From assembly GCA_009701715.1 (NCBI GenBank), contig WLJO01000016.1, forward strand, positions 1-47,668: 47,668 nt of DNA. The letters are read 5' to 3'. The notes under the pieces are model-generated. The model was given only the letters and a program-made list of their open reading frames with translations. It was not told the origin of the DNA and made no database searches. This document shows, piece after piece, positions 33,894 to 43,378 of the stretch. Every line of letters starts with the position of its first letter. Within the stretch, counting starts at the first letter, position 1. Both the position numbers and the translations under genes were made by a program. Origin of the DNA: Actinomycetota bacterium. Its GTDB lineage: Bacteria; Actinomycetota; Acidimicrobiia; Acidimicrobiales; Ilumatobacteraceae.

Positions 33894-35348
33894 ATGCCCC
33901 CGACTTCGATGGCTAACCGTCGAGATTTCCGAGTAGCGGACCTCTCCCTCGCCCCCTTCGGGCGCAAAGAGATCCACCTTGCCGAGCACGAAATGCCGGG
34001 GCTCCGCGCGCTGCGCAAGGAGTTCGGCGCCACCAAGCCGCTCCAGGGGGCCAGGATCTCCGGTTCGCTCCACATGACGATTCAGACGGCTGTGCTCATC
34101 GAGACCCTCGTCGAGTTGGGTGCCGAGGTCCGTTGGGCAAGTTGCAACATCTTTTCCACGCAGGACCACGCTGCTGCTGCGGTCGCCGTCGGCCCGACCG
34201 GAACCAGCGAGGACCCGTCCGGTGTGCCTGTGTTCGCCTGGAAGGGCGAGACGCTCGAGGAGTACTGGTGGTGCACGGACCAGATGATGACGTGGCCAGA
34301 CGGCGACGGTCCGAACATGATCCTTGATGACGGCGGTGACGCCACGATGCTCCTTCACAAAGGAGTCGAGTACGAGGCAAGCGGAGTCGTCCCCGACCCG
34401 ACGACGGCGACGAATCCCGAGCTCGCCATCGTGCTCGGGCTCCTTCAGCGCTCGCTGAAGTCCGACCCGACGAAGTGGACACGCATGGCACGCGGGGTGC
34501 GGGGCGTCACCGAGGAGACCACCACCGGGGTCAAGCGTCTCTACAAGATGCACTCGCTGGGGGAGCTGCTTTTCCCGGCGATCAACGTGAACGACTCCGT
34601 CACCAAGAGCAAGTTCGACAACCTGTACGGATGCCGTCATTCGCTCGTTGACGCGATCATGCGTGCCACTGACGTGATGCTCGCCGGGAAGGTGGCTGTG
34701 GTCTGCGGCTACGGCGACGTCGGCAAGGGTTGCGCGCAATCGCTGCGCGGCCAGGGCTCGCGTGTGATCGTCACCGAGATCGATCCGATCAACGCGCTGC
34801 AGGCAGCGATGGAGGGTTATCAGGTCACGACCATGGAGGACATGGTCGGCGAGGCGGACATCTTTGTCTCTGCCACCGGTAACGAGTCGATCATCACGAT
34901 CGATCACATGCAGCGCATGAAGCACAATGCGATCGTGTGCAATATCGGCCACTTCGACTCCGAGGTGGACATCGCCGGCCTCGCTCGTTGCGGGGCGGTG
35001 CGGGACGAGCTGAAGCCCGGGACGGACCTGTGGACCTTCCCCGACGGACACGCGGTCATCGTGCTTGCAGAGGGGCGCCTCGTGAACCTCGGGTGCGCAA
35101 CGGGGCACCCCAGTTTCGTGATGAGCTGTTCGTTCTCGAATCAGGTGATTGCCCAGATCGATCTGTTCACGCAGCCGGACAAGTACCCACTCGGCGTGCA
35201 CGTCCTGCCGAAACGGCTCGACGAGAAGGTTGCGGCACTCCATCTCGAGGCCCTCGGGGTGAAGCTCACCCGCCTCACGGACGAACAGGCCGAATACATC
35301 GGCGTTGATCCCTCGGGACCCTTCAAGCCGGAGAGCTACCGGTACTGA
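33894..35348 (+). CDS. ahcY: S-adenosyl-L-homocysteine hydrolase
   Basis: The product is 484 residues, close to the length of mycobacterial SahH. It reversibly splits S-adenosylhomocysteine into adenosine and homocysteine, keeping methylation going. Landmarks are the substrate-domain stretch [14 protein letters not shown], the NAD motif GYGDVGKG from Gly272, and GHFDSEVD and [14 protein letters not shown] in the C-terminal half, ending in the usual P-x-x-YRY tail. The insert between substrate and cofactor domains is of the long bacterial type. The frame is open upstream to 33468 but is antisense to DUF4012 there. The ATG at 33894 has GGAG in front. ATG 33909 is less well supported. Confidence 0.96.
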   Translation: MPPTSMANRRDFRVADLSLAPFGRKEIHLAEHEMPGLRALRKEFGATKPLQGARISGSLHMTIQTAVLIETLVELGAEVRWASCNIFSTQDHAAAAVAVGPTGTSEDPSGVPVFAWKGETLEEYWWCTDQMMTWPDGDGPNMILDDGGDATMLLHKGVEYEASGVVPDPTTATNPELAIVLGLLQRSLKSDPTKWTRMARGVRGVTEETTTGVKRLYKMHSLGELLFPAINVNDSVTKSKFDNLYGCRHSLVDAIMRATDVMLAGKVAVVCGYGDVGKGCAQSLRGQGSRVIVTEIDPINALQAAMEGYQVTTMEDMVGEADIFVSATGNESIITIDHMQRMKHNAIVCNIGHFDSEVDIAGLARCGAVRDELKPGTDLWTFPDGHAVIVLAEGRLVNLGCATGHPSFVMSCSFSNQVIAQIDLFTQPDKYPLGVHVLPKRLDEKVAALHLEALGVKLTRLTDEQAEYIGVDPSGPFKPESYRY

Positions 35349-35384
35349 GCCCTACCCGGGCAGCCCCGGTGGCTTGTCGCGGAC

Positions 35385-35390
35385 TACGGT
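35385..35390 (+). promoter_or_regulatory. -10 element TACGGT for the SDR gene
   Basis: It ends 7 nt before ATG 35398 and fixes that start over an extension to 35305 that overlaps ahcY. Confidence 0.5.
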
Positions 35391-35397
35391 CGGCGCG

Positions 35398-36195
35398 ATG
35401 AAGGATCTCCGGGAGAAAGTAGCGGTCATCACGGGCGGCGCGAGCGGTATCGGGCGGGCGATGGCGGAGTCATTCCGCGACGCCGGCATGAACGTGGTGA
35501 TCGCGGATGTAGAGGCGGTTGCGCTCGAGCGCACGGCGTCCGAGCTCGGCGTACACCACGTTCAGGTGGACGTCACCAAGGAGGAACAGGTTGCTGCTCT
35601 TGCCGAGGAAGTCCGCACCCGCTTCGGCACGTGCCACCTCCTGTGCAACAACGCCGGGGTCGGCGGGGGCGGCATGCTGCACGAGCTCTCGATGCGCGAC
35701 TGGAAATGGGTGATTGACGTCAACCTCTGGGGCGTTGTCCACGGTCTGCAGTCGTTCCTGCCGATGCTGCTCGGCAACGCCGACGGGGGCCACGTGGTCA
35801 ATACTGCGTCGATGGCCGGACTGAGCCCTTTGCCGGGGGCGGCACCGTATGCGGCGACGAAGTATGCGGTAGTGGGGATCAGCGAGACGATGCGCGAGGA
35901 ACTGCGGGAGTCCCAAGTGGGGGTGAGCGTGCTCTGTCCGGGCTTCGTGAAGACGAATATTTTCACGAGCCAGAGGAATCGGCCCGAGGAACTACGCAAC
36001 GAGAGGAAAAAGACCTCCGCCCGAGTGGCGAACGAGGACATGATCCGGCTCGTGAACGAGACGGCTATCGATCCCCGTGACGTAGCGGCGAAGGTGTTGG
36101 CGGCGGTCGAGAACGACGAGTTCTGGATCATTACGCACCCGGACCTCCTCGAGCCGTACCGACTGCGCAATCGCGAGCTGCACGGCCCCTGCTGA
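35398..36195 (+). CDS. Classical short-chain dehydrogenase/reductase
   Basis: The product is 265 residues. The cofactor motif is TGGASGIG near residue 15. Acidic ADVE follows the second strand, favouring NAD. NNAGVG is next, then the catalytic Ser of NTASMAG and the Tyr-x3-Lys of YAATKYA. FVKTNIF and a C-terminal substrate loop complete the domain. The exact substrate is unknown. Many actinobacterial members of this shape oxidise fatty or steroid-like alcohols. It sits between ahcY and comF with its own -10, so it is probably independent. Confidence 0.88.
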   Translation: MKDLREKVAVITGGASGIGRAMAESFRDAGMNVVIADVEAVALERTASELGVHHVQVDVTKEEQVAALAEEVRTRFGTCHLLCNNAGVGGGGMLHELSMRDWKWVIDVNLWGVVHGLQSFLPMLLGNADGGHVVNTASMAGLSPLPGAAPYAATKYAVVGISETMREELRESQVGVSVLCPGFVKTNIFTSQRNRPEELRNERKKTSARVANEDMIRLVNETAIDPRDVAAKVLAAVENDEFWIITHPDLLEPYRLRNRELHGPC

Positions 36196-36249
36196 CGGCT
36201 TACCGGTTGGCCCCGGTGTGTACGGAGGAACCCTGTCACACCCCCTGCG

Positions 36250-36255
36250 TAGAAC
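36250..36255 (+). promoter_or_regulatory. Possible -10 element TAGAAC for comF
   Basis: TAGAAC ends 6 nt before ATG 36262, the same spacing as the other elements, but the last base is C rather than T. Confidence 0.25.
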
Positions 36256-36261
36256 TTCGGT

Positions 36262-36837
36262 ATGTTCTTCCCTTCGAACTGTCCAGGCTGCGGGGTACTC
36301 CGGGTGGGCAGGTGCACCGAGTGCGCTCGCTCGCTCGCCCTCGTTGCAACCAGCCGCTCGGCAACCGCGCCCCTCGTTCATGTCGGACCCCCGCGGCAGA
36401 TGGTCCTCGGGCTCAAGTACCGCAACGCCCGCCATGCCGCCTCGGTGCTGGCTCCGGCGATCGCCCGTTCTGTCAACGAGCCTGGCCTGCTCGACGTCGT
36501 CACCTGGGCCCCCACCTCGGCAAGGCGTATCGCCGACCGTGGTTACGACCCCGCCGAGCTCTTGGCCCGGGCGGTAGCAAACCTGCTCGGTCTGCCCTGC
36601 CGTCGGATGCTGCACAGAGGCAGAAAGTCCTCCCCGCAATCCGGAAAGAACCGAAGCGCCCGCCTGATTGGCCCGCAGTTCGTCGCCAAGCCCCTCTGGC
36701 GCAATCCCCGGGTACTCCTCATCGACGACGTCACGACCACGGGGGCAACGCTCCGCGAGGGGGCGAGCGCCCTGCTGGCCGTCGGCGCGGCCAGCGTGCA
36801 GTGCCTTGCCGCCACCGCGACGCCCCCATCCGGTTAG
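36262..36837 (+). CDS. comF: ComF family phosphoribosyltransferase-like protein
   Basis: The product is 191 residues. An N-terminal zinc-finger-like part (CPGC, then CTEC) is followed by a phosphoribosyltransferase domain with LKYRNARHAA, WAPTSARRIADRGYDPAELLA and the PRPP-binding motif LLIDDVTTTGATL. ComF assists DNA uptake in naturally competent bacteria. In actinobacteria the family is widespread and its role outside competence is unclear. It lies just before secA, the normal neighbourhood in this phylum, though the hibernation factor gene hpf that often sits between them is absent. The start ATG gives the expected short lead before the first Cys. Confidence 0.87.
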   Translation: MFFPSNCPGCGVLRVGRCTECARSLALVATSRSATAPLVHVGPPRQMVLGLKYRNARHAASVLAPAIARSVNEPGLLDVVTWAPTSARRIADRGYDPAELLARAVANLLGLPCRRMLHRGRKSSPQSGKNRSARLIGPQFVAKPLWRNPRVLLIDDVTTTGATLREGASALLAVGAASVQCLAATATPPSG

Positions 36838-36847
36838 GGGGTCCCGG

Positions 36848-36853
36848 TAGGAT
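36848..36853 (+). promoter_or_regulatory. -10 element TAGGAT for secA
   Basis: It ends 10 nt before ATG 36864. It also lies just past the comF stop, so secA can be expressed apart from comF. Confidence 0.5.
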
Positions 36854-36863
36854 CGTCTACTGC

Positions 36864-39647
36864 ATGGGAATCCTCGATCGCGTCCTCAGAGCCGGTGAAG
36901 GCAAGAAAATCAAAGCGCTGGCTGGACTAGTGCCGGAGATCAGCGCTCTCGAGCCCTCCATGAAGCAACTGACCGACGATGCGCTTCGCGGCAAGACCGC
37001 AGAGTTCCGGGCGCGCCACGAACGGGGAGAATCCCTCGACGATCTCCTCGTGGAGGCGTTCGCTGCCGTCCGCGAGGGCGCGTTGCGCTCAATCGGGCAG
37101 CGTCCCTTCGATGTCCAGCTCATGGGCGGCTCGGCACTCCATTTCGGTTGGGTTGCCGAGATGAAGACCGGCGAGGGCAAGACCCTGACGTCTTCCCTCG
37201 CGGCCTATCTGAACGGCGTGAGCGGTCGGGGAACCCACCTCATCACTGTGAACGATTACCTCGCCCGTCGTGACTCAGAGTGGATGGGTCGCATCCACCG
37301 CTTCATGGGCCTCTCGGTCGGACTCGTCATCCCCGGGCACAAAGAGACGCCTGCCGAGAAGCGTGCGGCATACGGATGCGACATCACGTACGGCACCAAT
37401 AACGAGTTCGGGTTCGACTACCTCCGCGACAACATGGCGGTCCGGCTGGAGGACAAGGCCCAGCGGGGCCACAACTATGCCATCGTCGACGAGGTGGACT
37501 CCATCCTCATCGATGAAGCGCGAACGCCGCTGATCATCTCGGGCCGTATCGCCGATGCTGCGAAGCTCTACTACAAGTTCGCCAGCATCGTTCGGAGCCT
37601 GAAGCGCGACGATGACTACGAAGTAGAGGAGGACAAGCGCATTGTCTTCCCCATGGAGCCCGGTATCGAGAAGGTGGAGCAGGCGCTCGGCATCGCGAAT
37701 CTCTACGACGAGGTCCAGCAGAACCTCGTACACCAACTGCAGGCGGCGCTGAAGGCCAAGGAGCTGTATAAGCGCGACAAGGACTACATAGTGCAGGGCG
37801 GCGAGGTGAAGATCGTCGACGAGTTCACCGGCCGCATTCTCGAGGGCCGTCGCTGGTCCGAGGGCATCCACCAGGCCGTCGAGGCCAAAGAAGGGGTGAA
37901 GATCAAGGAGGAGAACCAGACCCTCGCCACGATCACACTCCAGAACTACTTCCGGATGTACGACAAGCTCGCCGGGATGACGGGAACCGCTTCCACCGAG
38001 GCGGCCGAGTTGATGAACACCTACGGCCTGAACGTGGTGCCGATCCCTACAAACAAGCCGATGGTCCGCGAGGACGCTGCGGACCTTATCTTCAAGGGAG
38101 AGAAGCCTAAGTTCGACGCGGTTGTCGAGGACATCAGCGAGCGTTTCGAGGCCGGGCAGCCCGTGCTCGTCGGCACGATCAGCGTCGAAAAGAGCGAGTA
38201 CCTGTCCAGGCAGTTGGCCAAGCACGGGATACCCCACGAGGTCCTCAATGCCAAGCAGCACTCCCGTGAGGCAATGATCGTCGCCCAGGCCGGCCGCCTG
38301 AAGGCGGTCACGGTGGCCACCAACATGGCGGGCCGAGGCGTCGACATTCTGCTCGGCGGCAACCCGGATCTGCTCGCCCGCCAGGAGGTCCTGAAAGAGG
38401 GCCACCATCAAGACACATTGGCTGACGAGTACGCCCTGCCGGCGCCGCTCGACCAGATGCCCGAGGAGTACCGCACCGCGCGTACTGCCGCGCAGAGACG
38501 CTACGCCGAACTGCTGGCCGAGCTCACCGAGGACTGTCAGGCCGAGGGTGACCTAGTCCGTGCGGTTGGCGGTCTCTACGTGATCGGCTCGGAGCGCCAC
38601 GAGTCCCGCCGCATCGACAACCAACTTCGCGGCCGTTCGGGCCGTCAGGGTGATCCCGGCGCGAGCCGCTTCTACCTCAGTCTCGACGACGAGCTGATGC
38701 GCCTCTTCGCGACGGGAGCGCTGTCGTGGGTGATGGGTCGTGCCCTGCCCGACGACGAGGCGATCGAGGCAAAGATGGTCACGAAGGCCATCGAGCGTGC
38801 GCAGAACACCGTGGAGCAGCGCAATGCGGAGATCCGCAAAAACGTGCTCAAGTACGACGAGGTGATGAACGAGCAGCGCAAGGTGATCTACCGGCGCCGT
38901 GACCAGATCCTTACCGGCGAGGACCTCAAGTCCGCTGCGATGGAGTACCTGTCCGAGGCGCTCGACGCGCTGATCTCGCGCCATTGTGTGTCCGACGTGG
39001 ACGACGAGTGGGACCTCGCCGGCCTGGCCCAGGAACTGCACAGTTACTACCCCTCGACGCTCGACGAGTCCCGTCTGGGCGCCTCCGGCGACACCGACGA
39101 GATGTACGACGTCGTGATGGCCGAGGCCATGAAGTACTACACCGAGCGTGAGGCCTCGATGGGCCCGGAGGTCATGCGCGAGGTGGAGCGTCAGGTGATG
39201 CTCCGGATCATCGACCAGCGCTGGCGGGAGCACCTCGTGGAGATGGACTATCTCCAAGAGGGCATCAACCTCCGGGCGATGGGCCAAAAGGACCCCCTGG
39301 TCGAATGGCAGCGCGAGGGCTTCGAGATGTTCGGCATGCTGATGAAGGGCATTGCCGATGATTTCGTGCGATACATGATGCACGTGGAGGTGGTTCAAGA
39401 ACCCTCCGAGCCGACCCCGGTGCTGAATCTGCAGACCTCGGCACCCGAGCTCGGAGCCAGCGGATTCGCGAGTGCCGCTGCAGTGGGTCCGGTCGAGGAG
39501 GACGGCGATCTCGACATGCCGCCGGTGGCACCTGCCTCCAAGCAGCAGACCGTTGTGAACGACGAGTGGTCCAAGACCGGCCGAAACGAGCCCTGTCCAT
39601 GCGGCTCGGGCAAGAAATTCAAGATGTGCCACGGCCGGAACGCCTGA
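36864..39647 (+). CDS. secA: Preprotein translocase ATPase SecA
   Basis: The product is 927 residues, the housekeeping SecA length. It drives unfolded preproteins through SecYEG. Walker A is MKTGEGKT at 100-107, with Walker B VDEVDSILIDEARTPLIISG, the second motor domain motif TNMAGRGVDI and the QLRGRSGRQGDPG motif. The scaffold and C-terminal parts follow. The end is the zinc-binding SEC-C tail with Cys911, Cys913, Cys922 and His923. I see no sign of the shorter SecA2. The frame is open upstream through comF, but ATG 36864 is the family start and has a -10. prfB follows after 9 nt. Confidence 0.97.
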   Translation: MGILDRVLRAGEGKKIKALAGLVPEISALEPSMKQLTDDALRGKTAEFRARHERGESLDDLLVEAFAAVREGALRSIGQRPFDVQLMGGSALHFGWVAEMKTGEGKTLTSSLAAYLNGVSGRGTHLITVNDYLARRDSEWMGRIHRFMGLSVGLVIPGHKETPAEKRAAYGCDITYGTNNEFGFDYLRDNMAVRLEDKAQRGHNYAIVDEVDSILIDEARTPLIISGRIADAAKLYYKFASIVRSLKRDDDYEVEEDKRIVFPMEPGIEKVEQALGIANLYDEVQQNLVHQLQAALKAKELYKRDKDYIVQGGEVKIVDEFTGRILEGRRWSEGIHQAVEAKEGVKIKEENQTLATITLQNYFRMYDKLAGMTGTASTEAAELMNTYGLNVVPIPTNKPMVREDAADLIFKGEKPKFDAVVEDISERFEAGQPVLVGTISVEKSEYLSRQLAKHGIPHEVLNAKQHSREAMIVAQAGRLKAVTVATNMAGRGVDILLGGNPDLLARQEVLKEGHHQDTLADEYALPAPLDQMPEEYRTARTAAQRRYAELLAELTEDCQAEGDLVRAVGGLYVIGSERHESRRIDNQLRGRSGRQGDPGASRFYLSLDDELMRLFATGALSWVMGRALPDDEAIEAKMVTKAIERAQNTVEQRNAEIRKNVLKYDEVMNEQRKVIYRRRDQILTGEDLKSAAMEYLSEALDALISRHCVSDVDDEWDLAGLAQELHSYYPSTLDESRLGASGDTDEMYDVVMAEAMKYYTEREASMGPEVMREVERQVMLRIIDQRWREHLVEMDYLQEGINLRAMGQKDPLVEWQREGFEMFGMLMKGIADDFVRYMMHVEVVQEPSEPTPVLNLQTSAPELGASGFASAAAVGPVEEDGDLDMPPVAPASKQQTVVNDEWSKTGRNEPCPCGSGKKFKMCHGRNA

Positions 39648-39656
39648 GCACCGGGC

Positions 39657-40769
39657 ATGCGTGACTTCTCCTCAGATCTCAAGGAACTCCGTCGACGGCT
39701 GGATGAGGCCTGTTCGTACCTGAACGTGGATGCCGGGCGTGTGCGCCTCAGCGAGTTGGAGGTGACGATCTCCGCCCCCGACCTCTGGGACGATCAAGAT
39801 CGTGCCAAGAAGGTGAACGCCGAGTACGCCAACCTGAAGGGCGACGTCGCCGAGTACGACGTCCTGGCGGCGTCTATCGAGGATGCCGAGGTGCTCGCAG
39901 AACTGGCACGCGAAGAGGGTGACGAGTCCCAGGAACCCGAGATCGAGGCCGGCATTACGGCGCTCGCCAAGAAGTTCGACGGGCTGGAGCTCCGGAGCCT
40001 GTTCACGGGTGACCACGACGCGGGCGACGCAATCGTCCAGATCAACGCGAAGGACGGCGGGGTGGACGCTCAGGACTGGGCCGAACTCCTGCTACGCATG
40101 TACCAGCGGTGGGCAGAGCGCCGGGGGTTCGACCTCGAGGTGAACGACGTGTCGCAGGGCACCGAGGCCGGGATTCTCTCGGTCGATTTCACGATTCGGG
40201 GTCGCTACGCGTACGGCCTGATGACCGCCGAGCGTGGTACCCATCGACTCGTGAGGATCAGCCCGTTCGACAACCAGGGCCGACGTCAGACCAGCTTTGC
40301 GGCAGTCCAGGTCTGGCCCGACATGGAGGATCCCGACGTCGAGCTGAACGAGGCGGACATCCGGACGGAGGTATTCCGTGCCTCGGGCGCCGGCGGTCAG
40401 CACGTGAACAAGACCTCGTCGGCAGTTCGTTTCATCCACCTGCCGACGGGCCTCGTGGCAAGTTCGCAGGAGGAGCGCAGCCAGCTGCAGAACCGTGCGA
40501 AGGCGATGACCCGGCTGAAGTCGATGATTGCCGCAAAGGCCGAGGAAGAGCGGGCAATCGAGCTCGAAAAGATCGCTGGTCGCCAGGCGCAGGTGGGCTG
40601 GGGCAGCCAGATCCGCTCGTACGTGTTGCAGCCGTACCAGATGGTGAAGGACCTGCGCTCCGGCGTTGAGACCGGGAACATTGCTGCAGTGCTCGACGGG
40701 GACCTCGACACCTTCATGGAGGGCTACCTGCAGTGGAAGCGTTCCGGAGCTGCCGCCGCGGGCGAATGA
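39657..40769 (+). CDS. prfB: Peptide chain release factor 2
   Basis: The product is 370 residues. RF2 releases the peptide at UGA and UAA stops. The stop-codon-reading motif is SPF at 202-204 and the peptidyl-transferase motif is GGQ at 246-248 in GAGGQHVNKTSSAVR. The gene is one uninterrupted frame: at Tyr21-Leu22 the codons are TAC CTG AAC, where E. coli has the autoregulatory CTT TGA C frameshift site, so programmed frameshifting is not used here. It starts 9 nt after secA with no -10 of its own and is probably cotranscribed. Confidence 0.96.
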   Translation: MRDFSSDLKELRRRLDEACSYLNVDAGRVRLSELEVTISAPDLWDDQDRAKKVNAEYANLKGDVAEYDVLAASIEDAEVLAELAREEGDESQEPEIEAGITALAKKFDGLELRSLFTGDHDAGDAIVQINAKDGGVDAQDWAELLLRMYQRWAERRGFDLEVNDVSQGTEAGILSVDFTIRGRYAYGLMTAERGTHRLVRISPFDNQGRRQTSFAAVQVWPDMEDPDVELNEADIRTEVFRASGAGGQHVNKTSSAVRFIHLPTGLVASSQEERSQLQNRAKAMTRLKSMIAAKAEEERAIELEKIAGRQAQVGWGSQIRSYVLQPYQMVKDLRSGVETGNIAAVLDGDLDTFMEGYLQWKRSGAAAAGE

Positions 40770-40777
40770 CCCCCTGC

Positions 40778-40783
40778 TACCGT
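40778..40783 (+). promoter_or_regulatory. -10 element TACCGT for ftsE-ftsX
   Basis: It ends 10 nt before ATG 40794, in the 24-bp gap after prfB. Confidence 0.45.
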
Positions 40784-40793
40784 CGCAATACCG

Positions 40794-41471
40794 ATGATTC
40801 GACTTGAGAACGTCACCAAAATCTATGACGGCGACGTCACCGCTCTGCGGGACGCGTCATTTGACATCCCCAAGGGCGAGTTCATCTTCCTCGTCGGCCC
40901 ATCGGGCTCGGGTAAGAGCACGATCCTGCGACTACTCAACCGGCAGTACAAGCCCGAGCGCGGCGACGTCTGGGTCGCCGGCAAGAACATCAACCGGATG
41001 CGTGAGGGTGACGTTCCCCGACTGCGCCGTCAGATCGGCAACATCTTTCAGGACTACAAGCTGTTACTGAACAAGACGGTGTTCGAGAATGTGGCGTATG
41101 CCCTCGAGGTGATCGGTCAGCCCCGTCACGTCATCCGTCAGCAGGTGCCGCAGGTGCTCGATCTCGTTGGCCTCGCCGGCAAGGAGGACCGTTTCCCGAA
41201 TCAGCTGTCCGGTGGCGAGCAGCAGCGGGTCTCGGTTGCCCGGGCGTTCGTCAACCGGCCCTTGATCCTGCTTGCGGACGAGCCCACTGGAAACCTCGAC
41301 CCGGCAACCGGTGAGGGGATCATGAAACTGCTCGAGGCCATTAACAAGACCGGAACCACGATTGTGATGGCCACTCACGACCAGGTGATTGTGAACTCGA
41401 TGCGCAAGCGCGTCGTTCAGCTGGACCGTGGCGTGATCGTCCGCGACCAAACTCGCGGGGTGTACGAGTAA
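40794..41471 (+). CDS. ftsE: Cell division ATP-binding protein FtsE
   Basis: The product is 225 residues. The ABC ATPase has Walker [10 protein letters not shown] at 35-43, the Q-loop stretch [11 protein letters not shown], signature [14 protein letters not shown], Walker [15 protein letters not shown] and the switch His in ATHD. The family consensus of FtsE ([11 protein letters not shown], and [14 protein letters not shown]) is clear. With FtsX it forms a complex that activates periplasmic or extracellular peptidoglycan hydrolases during division. The stop overlaps the ftsX start by one base (TAATG), so translation is coupled. Confidence 0.96.
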   Translation: MIRLENVTKIYDGDVTALRDASFDIPKGEFIFLVGPSGSGKSTILRLLNRQYKPERGDVWVAGKNINRMREGDVPRLRRQIGNIFQDYKLLLNKTVFENVAYALEVIGQPRHVIRQQVPQVLDLVGLAGKEDRFPNQLSGGEQQRVSVARAFVNRPLILLADEPTGNLDPATGEGIMKLLEAINKTGTTIVMATHDQVIVNSMRKRVVQLDRGVIVRDQTRGVYE

Positions 41472-42394
41472 TGCTCTCCCGTGTCGGGTACGCGCTGAGG
41501 GAGACCTGGCAGGGCTTTCAGAGGAACTGGACCCTCACGGCGGCATCCGTGCTCACGGCGGCAGTCTCGCTCCTCCTTGCTGGCGTGTCGTTCTTCATCC
41601 AGAAGGCATTCGACCAGGTGCTCGAGCAGTGGAGCAACAACGTCCAGTTCGTGGTGTTCATGCAGCCCGACGCGACCGACGACCAAGTTGCGGCAGTGCG
41701 GTCCACCCTGGAGGACCAGCAGGCGTCGGGAATCGTCAGGGAGGCCCCGTACACGGACAAGACCGCCTCGTACGAGGAGTTCCGTCGCCTGTTCGCCACC
41801 AACCCGACGGTGCGAGACACCCTCACCGAGGAAGAGATGCCCACCCAGTTCAAGGTTGCCCCGGCATCGGAAGACTCCGTGGTGATCAACAACCTGATCG
41901 GTCAGTTCCGGGGCAGACCGGGGGTACTCGACGTCCGTTCGCCGGCGGAATACGTCAAGGTCATCAGCAAGCTGTCGGGCTTCATCCGATGGGTTACCAC
42001 GGCGCTATGGATCGTCCTGCTCGGGACTGCGGTGGGCCTGATCTGGAACACGATCCGTACCGCGATGTTTGCCAGACGCAGGGAGATCGAGGTGATGAAA
42101 CTGGTTGGCGCGACGAACTGGTTCATCCGCATCCCGTTCATGCTCGAGGGGCTCATTCAGGGTTTGATCGGCTCGGCAATCGCTAGCGCGTCCCTCGTGG
42201 GCCTCAACGTGATCTGGACCGGGCGGATCCGGTCGGTCACCGCGGGCCTGTCGAACGTCAAGGACCTCGCCCTCGTCCACTTCATCGTCGGCAGCGGATA
42301 CGTCGGGTCCATCGTGGTGCGCCTGATCGTGCTGGGAGCGCTCGCCGGCGCCGCGGGCGCGGGTATTGCGGCCTCCCGCTTCCTCGACGTCTAG
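41471..42394 (+). CDS. ftsX: Cell division protein FtsX
   Basis: The product is 307 residues. There are four transmembrane helices (about 25-45, 175-195, 225-250 and 275-300), with the large external loop at about 50-170 that in other bacteria binds hydrolase activators. RYALRETWQGFQRNW-like sequence at the N-terminus and RREIEVMKLVGATNWFIRIPF are family motifs. It is the membrane partner of FtsE. In many actinobacteria smpB or a peptidase gene follows. Here a crotonase gene with its own promoter follows instead. I see no terminator between. Confidence 0.95.
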   Translation: MLSRVGYALRETWQGFQRNWTLTAASVLTAAVSLLLAGVSFFIQKAFDQVLEQWSNNVQFVVFMQPDATDDQVAAVRSTLEDQQASGIVREAPYTDKTASYEEFRRLFATNPTVRDTLTEEEMPTQFKVAPASEDSVVINNLIGQFRGRPGVLDVRSPAEYVKVISKLSGFIRWVTTALWIVLLGTAVGLIWNTIRTAMFARRREIEVMKLVGATNWFIRIPFMLEGLIQGLIGSAIASASLVGLNVIWTGRIRSVTAGLSNVKDLALVHFIVGSGYVGSIVVRLIVLGALAGAAGAGIAASRFLDV

Positions 42395-42416
42395 GCAGCG
42401 CCCGGTCCCGAGCGAC

Positions 42417-42422
42417 TACGGT
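42417..42422 (+). promoter_or_regulatory. -10 element TACGGT for the crotonase gene
   Basis: It ends 6 nt before GTG 42429. It rules against the in-frame extension to 42366, which overlaps ftsX. Confidence 0.5.
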
Positions 42423-42428
42423 CGTGGC

Positions 42429-43292
42429 GTGGACTACACCCAGATTCGATACGAAGTGGCCGATGGTATTGCAACCATCACCCTGAACCGGCCCGACCAG
42501 CTCAACGCCTTCACGAGCACGATGATGAATGAAATCATCGATGCCTTTGACCACACGGACGCCGATGATGACGTGCGCGTCGTCGTCATGACCGGTTCGG
42601 GCCGGGGCTTTTGCGCCGGCGCGGACCTCTCGAGCGGGGGTGCCACCTTCGCCAAGGGGGGTAGCGACGTCAAGACCAAGGTGGAGGGTGTGACCCGCGA
42701 TGGCGGTGGGCTTGCCTCGCTGCGGATCTACGAGAGTCACAAGCCGGTGATCGGCGCGATTAACGGAGCCGCGGTCGGTGTTGGTGTCACGATGACGCTC
42801 CCGATGGACTTCCGTCTCGCCAGCACCACTGCCAGGTTCGGCTTCGTGTTCGCCCGTCGTGGCATCGTGCCCGAGGCCTGCTCGTCGTGGTTCCTGCCCC
42901 GCATCGTGGGCATCTCCAAGGCAACCGAGTGGGTGTACACGGGAAGGATCTTCTCGGCGCAGGAGGCACTCGAGGGCGGTCTCGTCCGCAGTGTCCACGA
43001 GCCTGACGATCTACTCGCCGCGGCCTACGTGCTCGCACGGGAGATCGCCGACAACACGGCACCCGTATCGGTGTCGCTCGCCCGTCACATGCTCTGGCGC
43101 GGCCTGAGCCTGGATCACCCCATGGAGGCTCACAAGATGGATTCACGCGGGATCGCCGTTCGCGGACCCAGCGCCGACGCCATCGAGGGCGTGACCTCCT
43201 TCCTCGAGAAGCGGCCTGCCCGCTTCCCGGACCGCGTGAGCGACGGCCTGCCAGACATCTTCCCCGGGTGGACCGAGCGCGAGTTCTCCTGA
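42429..43292 (+). CDS. Enoyl-CoA hydratase/isomerase family protein
   Basis: The product is 287 residues, a crotonase fold. TITLNRPDQLNAF at the start and the oxyanion-hole motif GRGFCAGADLSSG are clear, as is GAAVGVGVTMTLPMDFRLAS. In the usual alignment the first catalytic Glu (PEI-LG in mitochondrial hydratase) falls at VFA in GFVFARRGIVPEA and is not Glu, while the second Glu is kept in ATEWVYTG. VPEACSSW is characteristic of a subgroup. It is probably an acyl-CoA hydratase or isomerase with altered chemistry. The substrate is unknown. The C-terminus with HKMDSRGI is long. Confidence 0.85.
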   Translation: MDYTQIRYEVADGIATITLNRPDQLNAFTSTMMNEIIDAFDHTDADDDVRVVVMTGSGRGFCAGADLSSGGATFAKGGSDVKTKVEGVTRDGGGLASLRIYESHKPVIGAINGAAVGVGVTMTLPMDFRLASTTARFGFVFARRGIVPEACSSWFLPRIVGISKATEWVYTGRIFSAQEALEGGLVRSVHEPDDLLAAAYVLAREIADNTAPVSVSLARHMLWRGLSLDHPMEAHKMDSRGIAVRGPSADAIEGVTSFLEKRPARFPDRVSDGLPDIFPGWTEREFS

Positions 43293-43310
43293 CCGGGACC
43301 AAGGTCCCGG
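43293..43310 (+). terminator. Hairpin directly after the crotonase stop
   Basis: CCGGGACC (43293-43300), AA, GGTCCCGG (43303-43310) is a perfect inverted repeat. A 2-nt loop is tight, so the innermost pair may open. There is no T tract. Confidence 0.45.
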
Positions 43311-43378
43311 AACTCTGATGACGATCGGTCCGATACAGGTCACGTTGTCCAGGTTGTGACGTATGAGACAGCGAAATC

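Noticed and set aside
43340-43362. GTCAC-N12-GTGAC as a regulator operator upstream of the 67-residue gene
   Set aside because: Half-sites of 5 bp are short and expected by chance, with no second copy in the window.
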